Shown in pieces: positions 37,301-46,152 of a stretch of 64,000 bases of DNA; position 1 is the stretch's first letter, and every line of letters begins with the position of its first letter. The notes under the pieces are model-generated. The model saw nothing but the letters and a program-made list of their open reading frames with translations. It searched no databases and was not told the DNA's origin. This stretch comes from Nitrosomonadales bacterium (GTDB lineage: Bacteria > Pseudomonadota > Gammaproteobacteria > Burkholderiales > Gallionellaceae): assembly GCA_016218415.1 (NCBI GenBank), contig JACRED010000021.1:1-64000 (forward strand). Reading direction: 5' to 3'. The position numbers and the translations under genes were made by a program.

Positions 37301-38583
37301 GCGAGGCCTTTGATAATTTCGATGTATCGGCTGCCGACCTGCTTCCCGTTCATGGTTTGCCGGTATTCCTCATTGCACCAGGGCGAGGAAGGCCGCTTCA
37401 TCACATGATCGACGGCATTCTCTACTGCTCTGGCAATCCCTTCAATATCGGTCGGTTTCGCATACCAGCTGCCGAGTCCTTTCAACGCATCCTCCGATGC
37501 GCCGGGGGGAACTAGCCCGACGATAGGCGTATTGGCGCCTATGTAATCCGAAAGCTTGCTCGGCAAGAACAGGTTCTGGCGGACATCCGCCTCGATCAAC
37601 AGCAGTACATCCGCGTCGTACATCAATGCCAGCGACTGGATGTAACTGACACTCGGGAAAGTTGTAACCGTCCCCTTAGGCAACGAGAGAGCGGCGAGCG
37701 TATTGAGCATCTCCGCCGGCACAGAACCGACCAGCTCGACTTGCAGAGCGCCTGACAGGTCTTTGCGCCGATCCAATAATTTTTTCAGTGCCTGGAAGAG
37801 CGGCTCGGGTGACCGGCGCCCAAACAAGACCCCAAGATAGCGCAACACCACACGGTTATTTTTGAATTTTGGCCGTTGCGGATACAACACTTCGTTAAAA
37901 ACATGGGGCAACACATCGGTCTTGCTGCGTATCCCTTCGGGATGGTTCCTTAACATTAGATCAAGCGAATAGCGCGAACAGTGGACGATGAAATCGGCTG
38001 CATTGACTGTTTGGGGCTCGCGCCAATTATTCCACGCCTTTTTAATTATATTGGTTTCAAGCGGATTTCCTGCCCAAGGATCACTGAATTGCGCGATCCA
38101 TTTCACATTTCCCCTGGCCTTTTTTACTCTAACCATGACTGGATTGATCGAATGGAACGGCGACCACGTCATCACGGCTTCATATTGACTCAGATCCAAA
38201 TCCATTAAATGCTGGTATGCAGATTTATGCAAAACCGCCATCAGATCCGGCACTCTGGACAACACATTTGAGCGCCCCTTTAAAAATCCGACTAGCCCTT
38301 TTGGTGGATTTAGCCGGTATATATCAGAGAAGGTCTGTTCCGCATAAGGCAGCAGACTGTTATCCAGCGGCAGGTGCGGAGAAAAAGAATCGGCGCAAAC
38401 CACGTCCACCTGATAGCCCAGATGTGCAATGGCTGCCATCGGCTTGAATACCGCTGGAGTCATCTGCACCTGCATCGGAGGAAAGGCATAGCTGAACAGC
38501 AAAACCTTGCCCTTGGGCTGCATTGAAATCATCTCAGACTGCCCATCAATAGCCGACAGCGAGCATGGGGCACTCAATGCCAT
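37297..38583 (-). CDS. Glycosyltransferase, GT-B fold
   Basis: A 428-residue protein with a GT-B layout: residues 20-200 acceptor domain (LLFSYAFPPMQVQMTPAVFKP, a common start in EPS transferases) and residues 215-428 donor domain (VLRYLGVLFGRRSPEPL; LFLPSKLSDYIGANTPIVGL). I chose ATG 38583; TTG 38601 is in frame and would overlap the upstream gene. It is similar to transferases that follow a methyltransferase in polysaccharide clusters. Confidence 0.78.
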   Translation of the reverse strand: MALSAPCSLSAIDGQSEMISMQPKGKVLLFSYAFPPMQVQMTPAVFKPMAAIAHLGYQVDVVCADSFSPHLPLDNSLLPYAEQTFSDIYRLNPPKGLVGFLKGRSNVLSRVPDLMAVLHKSAYQHLMDLDLSQYEAVMTWSPFHSINPVMVRVKKARGNVKWIAQFSDPWAGNPLETNIIKKAWNNWREPQTVNAADFIVHCSRYSLDLMLRNHPEGIRSKTDVLPHVFNEVLYPQRPKFKNNRVVLRYLGVLFGRRSPEPLFQALKKLLDRRKDLSGALQVELVGSVPAEMLNTLAALSLPKGTVTTFPSVSYIQSLALMYDADVLLLIEADVRQNLFLPSKLSDYIGANTPIVGLVPPGASEDALKGLGSWYAKPTDIEGIARAVENAVDHVMKRPSSPWCNEEYRQTMNGKQVGSRYIEIIKGLA

Positions 38584-38590
38584 AGGATTC

Positions 38591-39289
38591 TCATTGTTCA
38601 ATCTTCAATCCGCTTATTTCCCACAACCCCAGACTCTTGTCGCCCCAACTGCCATCACCTTCCGTACAATTCTCGTTGATGAGACGCAGCGGCGCGGGGA
38701 AGTTGAAAGGCGCTTTTTGCAGGTTGACTGGCCGCCACTGCCCAGTCGTGATGTCAAAATTAGAATCGCGTCTGGTAAAGGTCGTAGTCAGCAGATACCT
38801 GGAACCGCTGCGTTCAATATTGCGCAATGCAGAGAAAATATCTTCGAAAGATAGATGAACCAGAACATCGCGGGAAAAAACCAGATCGACCTTCGGCAAG
38901 TCATCTTTGATCATATCGAGCGCCCTGAATCCGCGGCGATCCTTGCCATACAATTCATTGTTGTGCTGCACGATCTCGGGGACGATATCTGCGCCGATGT
39001 AGTCGACATCCAGATTGGTTTCCTTCATCCAGTGCCAGTCACCGCAGGGAATATCGAGCATGGAGTTCACCTCAAACTCGCTTATCAGAACGGGCAATTC
39101 CCGCCGAACTACTTCAGTTTGAACGAGATCAGAACCCGCCCCAGAACGGGAATCCGAATTTCCCCAGTAGTTACTGCGGTAGATATCCGCAAATATTTCT
39201 CTCGCGGATTTGCTCTGCCCGGACACCGCAGTAGCTCCAGCAATTCCCCTTTTGATTTTTTCAGCCCATCCTTTGAGTTTTACAAGCAT
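38591..39289 (-). CDS. SAM-dependent methyltransferase, class I
   Basis: A 232-residue methyltransferase. The SAM site is SMLDIPCGDWHWMK (residues about 78-91), followed by DYIGADIVPEIV, DLVFSRDVLVHLS and YLLTTTF. These fit a family found in polysaccharide and glycopeptide clusters. GGAAAGG precedes ATG 39289. It may methylate a sugar hydroxyl or cap the chain end, as methyltransferases do in some ABC-exported O-antigens. Target unknown. Confidence 0.8.
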   Translation of the reverse strand: MLVKLKGWAEKIKRGIAGATAVSGQSKSAREIFADIYRSNYWGNSDSRSGAGSDLVQTEVVRRELPVLISEFEVNSMLDIPCGDWHWMKETNLDVDYIGADIVPEIVQHNNELYGKDRRGFRALDMIKDDLPKVDLVFSRDVLVHLSFEDIFSALRNIERSGSRYLLTTTFTRRDSNFDITTGQWRPVNLQKAPFNFPAPLRLINENCTEGDGSWGDKSLGLWEISGLKIEQ

Positions 39290-39510
39290 CTTATGCCTTT
39301 CCTTGAAATAGATTTGCAACAATTTATTATCGGCTTGAATAATATGCCACCATAAATATTTAAAATAATGTTATTAAAAGATACATTTACTCAACCTTTG
39401 ATTAACGCTTGGGAAATATATTGCCTTTCTTAGGATATTGCTACGCCAAATCAGTCTTTGGAGAATGAGTGTTGGAGGATCGCTGACAGTCAGCATGCGC
39501 TCGATTACAC

Positions 39511-40485
39511 CTATCTAAACAGTCTCATAACGAACCTTAATGGCTTTGTTATTTTCCAACTCCTGGATTGCAGTAATGCATTGTATTGGCCCTTATAAAA
39601 TTCCAATGTCGCAAGTTCATTCCTGCATGTCGCAAGTTCATTCCTGCTAGCCACAAGCGCATCAAGACAAAGTTTGTATGCCTCAAATGAACTTGGATCA
39701 ATTTGATCAACAGGAAAGGGAACATATTGACGATGAGAAGTAGCTGCCATCTTTTGATGGGTATCCTCATTTGATAATGAAACCAAATAAATTCCATTGT
39801 TTACCCAAACCGTGACCAGCAAATCCATGTTGACGCTCACAATTCTTTGCGCTTCTTTTTTTACCACTGCAAGATTGGTGCTTGACATGCCGTTCTGGTC
39901 ATATAAAACCACAGGCATGGAGAATAAGTCTATGCCAACATCTTTGCGGGAGAGACGCATCCATAAATCAGCATCCATCGCAATTTTATAGTTTTCATCG
40001 AAAGCGCCATGCTCTTTGAATAATTGATTTCTTATAAGAGTAGCCGGATGGGGAAGCCAATACATTGGAGGCCATAGCGCCCACAATGGCGGATGCTTTA
40101 AGCAGGTACGGGATTGCATGAGCTCTTGTTGAAAAATGATTACTCCGGCCTGACTGGAATTGAGTATTTGCAAGAAAAATTGGCCGTCCAAATCCGGGTG
40201 GGCCTCATCCCGACCATTGAGAAACCATACCCACTCCGCCTTTGCGGTGCTAACTCCAAGGTTGAAGGCTGCTGAAATCCCGCAAGGACTCTGCCAGATA
40301 TATTCCACGCCATGCTCGCTAAGCGCCAACTCCTTTACTTTGCCGGATACCGGCTCGCTACTGCTGTCGATGATGATCTGTCTGATGCCGGGACAGGCGC
40401 GCAATTTTCTGGTGCTGTAGATAGTAGCAGCCACTCCCTCAGGGTCGTCTTTGGTAACGGTAATAATGTCGAGAATAGGTTCCAT
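39511..40485 (-). CDS. Glycosyltransferase family 2
   Basis: A 324-residue GT-A transferase. The N-terminus has LDIITVTKDDPEGVAATIYS, the acidic metal-binding region is FLNGRDEAHPD (NGRDE in place of the usual DxD-type NSDD), and the acceptor loop includes PHPATLIRNQLFKEHGAFDE. The C-terminal 60 residues form a short helix with a duplicated RNELATC/L heptad, followed by the SRSWKITKPLR tail frequent in EPS-cluster transferases. The region has lower GC than neighbouring housekeeping genes, consistent with transfer. Confidence 0.85.
   Translation of the reverse strand: MEPILDIITVTKDDPEGVAATIYSTRKLRACPGIRQIIIDSSSEPVSGKVKELALSEHGVEYIWQSPCGISAAFNLGVSTAKAEWVWFLNGRDEAHPDLDGQFFLQILNSSQAGVIIFQQELMQSRTCLKHPPLWALWPPMYWLPHPATLIRNQLFKEHGAFDENYKIAMDADLWMRLSRKDVGIDLFSMPVVLYDQNGMSSTNLAVVKKEAQRIVSVNMDLLVTVWVNNGIYLVSLSNEDTHQKMAATSHRQYVPFPVDQIDPSSFEAYKLCLDALVASRNELATCRNELATLEFYKGQYNALLQSRSWKITKPLRFVMRLFR
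39606..39647. repeat. 21-base perfect tandem duplication in the GT2 gene
   Basis: The 21-base unit ATGTCGCAAGTTCATTCCTG+C occurs twice without change (39606-39626 and 39627-39647). It encodes two identical heptads (R-N-E-L-A-T-C/L) in the C-terminal helix. The perfect identity suggests a recent slippage event. Confidence 0.85.
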
Positions 40486-40595
40486 AAATTTGTGTTAGGT
40501 TGAGAATATGGTTAGGCCCATCCAAATACCACGGCCTGAAGTCAGGGTAAATAGCTTGTACAAGCCGATTAAGAGTAGGCGAATAATCAGGTGAT

Positions 40596-41423
40596 TTATG
40601 AGGTCACACCACCCCGAAATTTCTCAATATCCGAAAATTCTTCGATATGCTGACGAATTTTCTCAATGGGCCAATCCCACCATTCTGATTCAATCAATTG
40701 TTTAATCTGTTTTTCCGAAAACCGGTATCTAATGATTTTTGCCGGATTGCCTCCCACCACAGCATATGGAGGCACATCCTTCACAACAACCGAACCAGCA
40801 GCGATTATGGCGCCAGTACCTATATGTATTCCGCCGGGAATAATGACATTTGTCCCAATCCATATATCATTGGCCAGAACAGTTTTTGGAACTGAATCGT
40901 CAAATATTTTGTTCTCACGAAAAGTCGTAACGCAGCCGAGATTATCGTTACTATAAAAGGCAGGATGCGTTGACACGATCACTCTTGTCGGGTGTGGATC
41001 AAGCCCAATTTGCACGCTTGGCCCTATCGAACAATATTTCCCAATGTCCGCATTTCTGACCGTCGATTCTCTAGCGATAAAGCTAAAATCCGCAATATTC
41101 ACTTTGCTCAGCACGGTTCCCGCATGAATGGCAACGTGCTTACCCAGTACGACATCATAGAGCGCGGCAGAAAAAATCCGGCACGTTGGATTGTTTTCAG
41201 AAGCACGCCGCAAAACATCGGCTTCATGCTGGCGCGTTACTGCCACTTCCTGATGCTGATGCAATATTTCAGCCAAATATTGACGTTCTGTTCCACGCTG
41301 TCGTTCAACCTCAAGCAGATGTAATAATTCAGCTCCCCGCTTAAGAAAAATATGAAAGGCAATTTTCAGACGTTGGCGTAGCGAGCGTAATCGCCTGAAA
41401 AAGATAAATAGAGCATTACTCAT
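40596..41423 (-). CDS. Left-handed beta-helix acyltransferase (CatB-like)
   Basis: A 275-residue protein. Residues 1-75 form a charged helix, probably a coiled coil. Residues 85-225 are hexapeptide repeats (IGKYCSIGPSVQIG, IWIGTNVIIPGGIHIGTGAIIAAGSVV) with the catalytic-type histidine in STHPAFYS, as in xenobiotic/O-acetyltransferases of the CatB group. The C-terminus is a short helical cap. It likely O-acetylates a sugar of the polysaccharide. The ATG overlaps the stop of a short upstream frame (ATGA, 41420). Confidence 0.85.
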   Translation of the reverse strand: MSNALFIFFRRLRSLRQRLKIAFHIFLKRGAELLHLLEVERQRGTERQYLAEILHQHQEVAVTRQHEADVLRRASENNPTCRIFSAALYDVVLGKHVAIHAGTVLSKVNIADFSFIARESTVRNADIGKYCSIGPSVQIGLDPHPTRVIVSTHPAFYSNDNLGCVTTFRENKIFDDSVPKTVLANDIWIGTNVIIPGGIHIGTGAIIAAGSVVVKDVPPYAVVGGNPAKIIRYRFSEKQIKQLIESEWWDWPIEKIRQHIEEFSDIEKFRGGVTS

Positions 41424-41577
41424 AATTTTCCAACACCCTCGTTTGTTCCATCGACAAACTGCTCGACATAGTTAACCTTGGAGAAAGCATCCAAATAAAT
41501 CTTGGGGGGTCATATTGGTGTTGCAGTTTAAATATAAATATTTCCAGTTTTCCATCTGAAATCACTATCGATAGTGA

Positions 41578-42531
41578 CTACCAAATGTAGCCCAACTCCG
41601 GTATAGGTCCACCGTGATACTGATTGAAGCGCTCCAAATCATGGGGGCCAAATGTATCGAGCCATGTTCCGCTCCGACCACTACGTACGAACTCGACGTT
41701 TTTTAAAATCTCCAAGTTCAACCCCTTTGTTTTTTCCAGTTTTCTCATGGAGTCAAATGATGCACGACGAACGGCATTCTCAATTGCCGAGCGAGGCACT
41801 TCTATTTCAGCGAACTTCAGAGCCTTTTGTAGACATCCTGCCGTATCTTCCAACATGTCTTCATAGCGCAAAATTAGTTTAGCCTCCAAAGGTGCATGAA
41901 GCCAACCTGACACATGCGGATTCCAAGGGCCAAAGTATTCTGGTTTTACCGAACACTCAATGAAATCACTGAATGATATGTTTGTGCCGTCGCGTTGGTT
42001 GCAAAAGTGCCAGTACGACACAATGGCATCACGGCCATCACGGGCGATATAAATAGCTCTTTTTACATGTTGGGATGCTAATTCGTCATGAGGGGCATGA
42101 TGTTTGATTAAGCGATGCTTTAATTGATTACATGGCGAATCTGGCTCACGCATCATAGCGATGTCATGCTGCAATCCAAAACTGGGGAAGTAGGCCGCCA
42201 TCTCCACCAGGTCCACCTCTGCTATTTCTGGCCATATTGCGTAAGTCATAAGGTAACGCATCCATGTATTCCCTGACTTTGGATAAGATATCAAATAAAT
42301 ATCAGAATCCAAGGGATTGGGTATGCCCCAGGCTGAATCGTGCTCTGTTGTGGCAACCAAAATTTGAGCTGGTTTGGGCTCTGCACTAGTAACCAAATTT
42401 CGAACTTTTCGGAATAGTCTGTTCAACATTGTATTCAATACCCTCTCTTCAACTGCATCCATTGCAACTTTCAAATATAAGTCTTCATTAATATCCATCA
42501 CGACAATTTCATGCGTAGCCTTTGCACCCAT
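41578..42531 (-). CDS. PAPS-dependent sulfotransferase
   Basis: A 317-residue sulfotransferase. The 5'-phosphosulfate loop is SYPKSGNTWMRYL (about residue 85), the 3'-phosphate motif is IARDGRDAIVSYWHF (about 170), and the catalytic histidine probably lies in IKHHAPHDE. These are complete Sulfotransfer_1 signatures. Placed directly behind wzt, it points to sulfation of the exported polysaccharide. I chose ATG 42531, eight bases after the wzt stop; ATG 42498 is also possible. The AT-rich composition differs from the flanking housekeeping genes. Confidence 0.88.
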   Translation of the reverse strand: MGAKATHEIVVMDINEDLYLKVAMDAVEERVLNTMLNRLFRKVRNLVTSAEPKPAQILVATTEHDSAWGIPNPLDSDIYLISYPKSGNTWMRYLMTYAIWPEIAEVDLVEMAAYFPSFGLQHDIAMMREPDSPCNQLKHRLIKHHAPHDELASQHVKRAIYIARDGRDAIVSYWHFCNQRDGTNISFSDFIECSVKPEYFGPWNPHVSGWLHAPLEAKLILRYEDMLEDTAGCLQKALKFAEIEVPRSAIENAVRRASFDSMRKLEKTKGLNLEILKNVEFVRSGRSGTWLDTFGPHDLERFNQYHGGPIPELGYIW

Positions 42532-42539
42532 GGCCGATC

Positions 42540-43895
42540 TTAGATCAACTCCAACACGGGTTCTCCGGCTGATGAATCTACGTAACCAAATGATTTCAGC
42601 TTGTTGTTTGAAACAACACGGAACATGATCGCGTCCAATACGCGGTGAAGACAAACAGGTTCTCGGTTTGACCAGACGCCCCCGCCAACGAAATACACAC
42701 CGGGCAGCAAATCCATTCTGAACGCAAAGCTGGTTTTGAAGGTTTTTCCAGCCACAATATTTTCTACATAACCACCCTCTATCGGATAGCGTTGCCCTGT
42801 AATTTCCACCCCGGAAATCGTTTTTAGGTGAATACCAAATTTGACTCCGGAAAAATCATTCATAAAGCGTCCAGACACTACAAATCGATAGCTTTTCCCA
42901 AGGTGTAATACATTGACAACATGCCCTTCGGTGTCGAGTATTTGGATTGACTCGATCTCAGCTCCCTGCACTGGATACGACGTTGTTGTCTCTGGTACAA
43001 GTCCGGGATCAAAGGCGTCAGAATGATTCTCATTGGAAGCTATCGTCGATTCGCCCTGGCTAACGCTTCCTGAAACATCACCTGACTGATCCGCAGCACG
43101 GTATTCCTGTATCAACCGTTTCTGCTCATCAACAGAAGCGTAAATCAGTTTTTGGTAGGCACGTATGGCTTTGGGCGCTGAGCTGTACATCAGTCTTGTC
43201 CCGTGATCGAGCAGCAGGGTCTTGTCGCATAATTCAATAATGCTTGCCGGAGAATGCGATACAAATAAAATAGAGGTGCCCCTGCTTTTCAGTTGCTCCA
43301 AACGCGCAAAACACTTTCGCTGGAATTTTTCATCGCCTACGGCAAGCGCTTCGTCGACAACAAAAATATCCGGGTCAATGACGGCTTGAACGGCAAAAGC
43401 CAAGCGCACGGCCATACCGCTAGAGTATGTCTTGACCGGTTGCTCGATGAACTCGCCGATATCGGCAAAGGCGGCGATATCGTCAAACCGCTCGTCCACT
43501 GTTTCCCTGCTTAAGCCCAGTACGGCAGCGTTCATGTAGACATTCTCGCGCCCGGTGAATTCGGGGTTGAAGCCGGAGCCGAGTTCCAGCAGGGCCGCGA
43601 TGCGGCCATTGGTTTCCACGCTGCCGTCTGTGGGTGTCAGCGTGCCGCAGATGAGTTGCAGCAAGGTGGATTTCCCCGAGCCGTTGCGCCCCACAATGCC
43701 GACGGATTCACCCTTCTTGATCTCGAAAGAAATGTCTTTGAGCGCCCAGAATTCGCGGAAGTATTGTCCGGGTGTTTGCCCCGCCATGCGCTGCAGGCGC
43801 GGGACGACAAACTGCTTGAGCCTGTCGTGCGGCGCGTTGTATATCTGATAGCACTTGCTGAGGTTTTGTACCCGGATGGCGATGTCGTTGCTCAT
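42540..43895 (-). CDS. wzt: Polysaccharide ABC exporter ATPase (Wzt-like)
   Basis: A 451-residue ATPase subunit. The nucleotide-binding domain has Walker A GRNGSGKST, the Wzt-type signature YSSGMAVRLAF, Walker B DIFVVDEALAVGD and H-loop LFVSHS. Residues 300-451 are a C-terminal Wzt carbohydrate-binding domain (for example VSGRFMNDFSGVKFGIHLK), which in E. coli O9a recognises the capped end of the chain. It pairs with the permease at 45300, although another gene separates them. The ATG overlaps that gene's stop by four bases. Confidence 0.93.
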   Translation of the reverse strand: MSNDIAIRVQNLSKCYQIYNAPHDRLKQFVVPRLQRMAGQTPGQYFREFWALKDISFEIKKGESVGIVGRNGSGKSTLLQLICGTLTPTDGSVETNGRIAALLELGSGFNPEFTGRENVYMNAAVLGLSRETVDERFDDIAAFADIGEFIEQPVKTYSSGMAVRLAFAVQAVIDPDIFVVDEALAVGDEKFQRKCFARLEQLKSRGTSILFVSHSPASIIELCDKTLLLDHGTRLMYSSAPKAIRAYQKLIYASVDEQKRLIQEYRAADQSGDVSGSVSQGESTIASNENHSDAFDPGLVPETTTSYPVQGAEIESIQILDTEGHVVNVLHLGKSYRFVVSGRFMNDFSGVKFGIHLKTISGVEITGQRYPIEGGYVENIVAGKTFKTSFAFRMDLLPGVYFVGGGVWSNREPVCLHRVLDAIMFRVVSNNKLKSFGYVDSSAGEPVLELI

Positions 43896-45310
43896 GATGT
43901 CTTCTTGTTGCGAATAAGCAATTGCGCTTGCCCTGTTTTGGTGAGGCGATATTTCTGAAGACGGCTATTGGGTTTATCTGGAATGGTGGGCTCGATCAGT
44001 TTCAATTCAATCGCTGCCTTGAGATAGCGCTTGTCAAAATTGTCACGGGATTTTAGCGCTAGCGCATCCTGCAACTGTTTTCGTGACATTTCATCATGCA
44101 TAACGCTTAGCAACCGCACGATCTCTGCTGTGACTTGCCCTGTGACTTGCCCTGTGACTTGCCCTGTTCCATTACTTTTCCATAGCTGTTCAACCTTTGC
44201 CTGGGCAAAGGTAAGCATGAATCCGCCACTAATTTCTTGTGTATTCAGGCTCAACTCTGGATAGTCGCTCATGGCTTTGCGAATGCGGATAAAACCGCTG
44301 CCATATTTTTCGATGTTGCCAGTGAGGTAAAACGCTTCAGCAACCAGTTTATTGCGCAAACGGGATTTGTAGTTGTCCGAATTGAGTTCTGCCAATTTTA
44401 GCCCGCCATAGAGCAGACCGGGACTATAGATTGTGATGTGATCATCAAAGATTTTGATCTGTATGTCTGACCCATCTGTGTAGTCGCGGTGGACGACTGC
44501 GTTGAGCAAAGCTTCACGCAGAGCGGGCAGCGGGTAGCCAAAACGTTCTTTGCGCTGAATGCTGCCATCAAATTCAAACGCGACACTAATATACGAGATA
44601 ATGAATTTCATCGACTGCTCGACCACTTCGAATAGCGTGTCGGTGAATTGCCTGTCATCAATGATCATGCTGGGTGTTTTGAATCGTCCGATGTGGATGT
44701 TGTGACGTATTGGTTCTTTGGCGAATAGCAGCATGGCCGCCCATGTGGGATACCCACTAGTGATGTAGTTGAGTTTTTCCAGTGCGGCGAGGTCGGTGCT
44801 TTCCAGTTCGAAACGACCATTGTCGTTCACTTGTTGAATAAATCGTTTGATCTTGGGCATGGATAATTCATCCAGCGTGTGATTGCCGGCTCGGTGTGCG
44901 TCCCAAGAGAGTTGTAGCGATTGCATGTAGAGATCGGCAATTTCGCCTATGGTCAGCTGGTGATTTGAGCTGGCCACGCGCTTGAAATATCGCCCCCGTG
45001 TGCTGACCGGTTTGACGGGAAACTCACCAACACGGATGGCCACGACGATTTTGCCTTGTTCGGTGAAAGTCTCAATATCCGGAATCAGCGCGGGACTGGT
45101 CGCGGATTTGATTTGCCCCAACCATTCATTTAGCGTTTCTTTGCCTAACGTTACACCGATAACTACGCCCGCATCGCTAACGCCCACCAGTATCGTTCCG
45201 CCCTGTGCATTGGCGAAGGCTACCAGTGATTCAACCGTGGTTTTATCAAAACTAGACTTGAATTCCAGCTTTTGTGATTCGCCTGCAAGAAGCAATCGGT
45301 CAAAGGACAT
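43892..45310 (-). CDS. AlbA_2/Schlafen-domain ATP-binding regulator-like protein
   Basis: A 472-residue protein. Residues 1-120 are an AlbA_2/SLFN-type domain (ESQKLEFKSSFDKTTVESL; FANAQGGTILVGVSD). Residues 250-380 resemble the HATPase_c_4 module (LREALLNAVVHRDY, IYSPGLLYGGL). A TGQV repeat linker leads to a C-terminal winged helix (residues 405-465). Such proteins are usually called putative transcriptional regulators, with some in defence loci. The ATG lies inside the wzm end (11-base overlap) and its stop overlaps the wzt ATG by four bases, so it is co-translated between the two exporter subunits. Confidence 0.85.
   Translation of the reverse strand: MSFDRLLLAGESQKLEFKSSFDKTTVESLVAFANAQGGTILVGVSDAGVVIGVTLGKETLNEWLGQIKSATSPALIPDIETFTEQGKIVVAIRVGEFPVKPVSTRGRYFKRVASSNHQLTIGEIADLYMQSLQLSWDAHRAGNHTLDELSMPKIKRFIQQVNDNGRFELESTDLAALEKLNYITSGYPTWAAMLLFAKEPIRHNIHIGRFKTPSMIIDDRQFTDTLFEVVEQSMKFIISYISVAFEFDGSIQRKERFGYPLPALREALLNAVVHRDYTDGSDIQIKIFDDHITIYSPGLLYGGLKLAELNSDNYKSRLRNKLVAEAFYLTGNIEKYGSGFIRIRKAMSDYPELSLNTQEISGGFMLTFAQAKVEQLWKSNGTGQVTGQVTGQVTAEIVRLLSVMHDEMSRKQLQDALALKSRDNFDKRYLKAAIELKLIEPTIPDKPNSRLQKYRLTKTGQAQLLIRNKKTS
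44129..44164. repeat. 12-base tandem repeat (three copies)
   Basis: TGTGACTTGCCC is repeated three times without change (44129-44140, 44141-44152, 44153-44164), then begins again. On the minus strand it encodes the repeat T-G-Q-V in the linker before the winged-helix domain. Copy-number change would keep the frame. Confidence 0.9.
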
Positions 45311-46130
45311 CGGCAAACCCTTTTCGTGTCTTCTGAAACCATGCGAATCCCGCGAACGCGACCAATGCTCCACCCAAAGTATAGATTCCGAGCAAGCTCC
45401 AATCAGGCAGCTTCCCCCATATCATCACATCCCTGGCCTGCTCGATGATGAAGGTCAGGGGATTGGCATACATGAATGGCCGATATTTTTCAGGCAACGA
45501 GGTTACCGAGAAAAACACCGGCGACAGGAACATCAATATGGTCGTGGCCACGCCGACCACTTGCGCAATGTCGCGCACATAGACGCCAAGCGCGGCGAGA
45601 AACCAGGAAATGCCGATGATAAACAGCAGCAGCGGGAGCAGGATCAGAGGCAGAAACAGGATGGTCCAGTTCAGCGAAAGATTAAGCGCGGCATAGAAGA
45701 TCACCCACACGAACAGACTGATCGCAAAATGAAACAACGCCGAACCCAGGGCAGCCCACGACAATATCTCAAGCGGGAACACCACTTTTTTGACGTAGTT
45801 GACGTTGGCGAGTATCAGTGACGGCGCGCGATTGATGCACTCGGAGAAGAGCGAAAAAATGATCATGCCGGCAAACAGCACTACCGCAAATTCAGTTTTG
45901 CTGTCGCTGCCGGCGTTCCAGCGGGCTTTGAAGACCACGCTGAATACGAAGGTGTAAACGGCCAGCATCACCACCGGGCTGAAGAACGACCACGCAATAC
46001 CCATGAACGAGCCGCGATAGCGGCCTATCACCTCGCGTTTTGTCATTGCCCAGATCAATTCCCGGTGAGATACCGGGCTGCCTATCAACTGGCGAAGAAG
46101 TGATGGCGCGGTTTTTCGCATCATGTTCAT
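45300..46130 (-). CDS. wzm: Polysaccharide ABC exporter permease (Wzm-like)
   Basis: A 276-residue ABC-2 type permease with six predicted transmembrane helices. The cytosolic start LIWAMTKREVIGRYRGSFMGIAW (with family gaps) and the segment NYVKKVVFPLEILSW are typical of Wzm/KpsM-type exporters, which move undecaprenyl-linked polysaccharide across the inner membrane. I chose ATG 46130; a GTG at 46142 is possible. It lies 22 bases behind the 2-epimerase gene. Confidence 0.93.
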   Translation of the reverse strand: MNMMRKTAPSLLRQLIGSPVSHRELIWAMTKREVIGRYRGSFMGIAWSFFSPVVMLAVYTFVFSVVFKARWNAGSDSKTEFAVVLFAGMIIFSLFSECINRAPSLILANVNYVKKVVFPLEILSWAALGSALFHFAISLFVWVIFYAALNLSLNWTILFLPLILLPLLLFIIGISWFLAALGVYVRDIAQVVGVATTILMFLSPVFFSVTSLPEKYRPFMYANPLTFIIEQARDVMIWGKLPDWSLLGIYTLGGALVAFAGFAWFQKTRKGFADVL

Positions 46131-46152
46131 TGATTCAGGCACGCCAGCGGGC

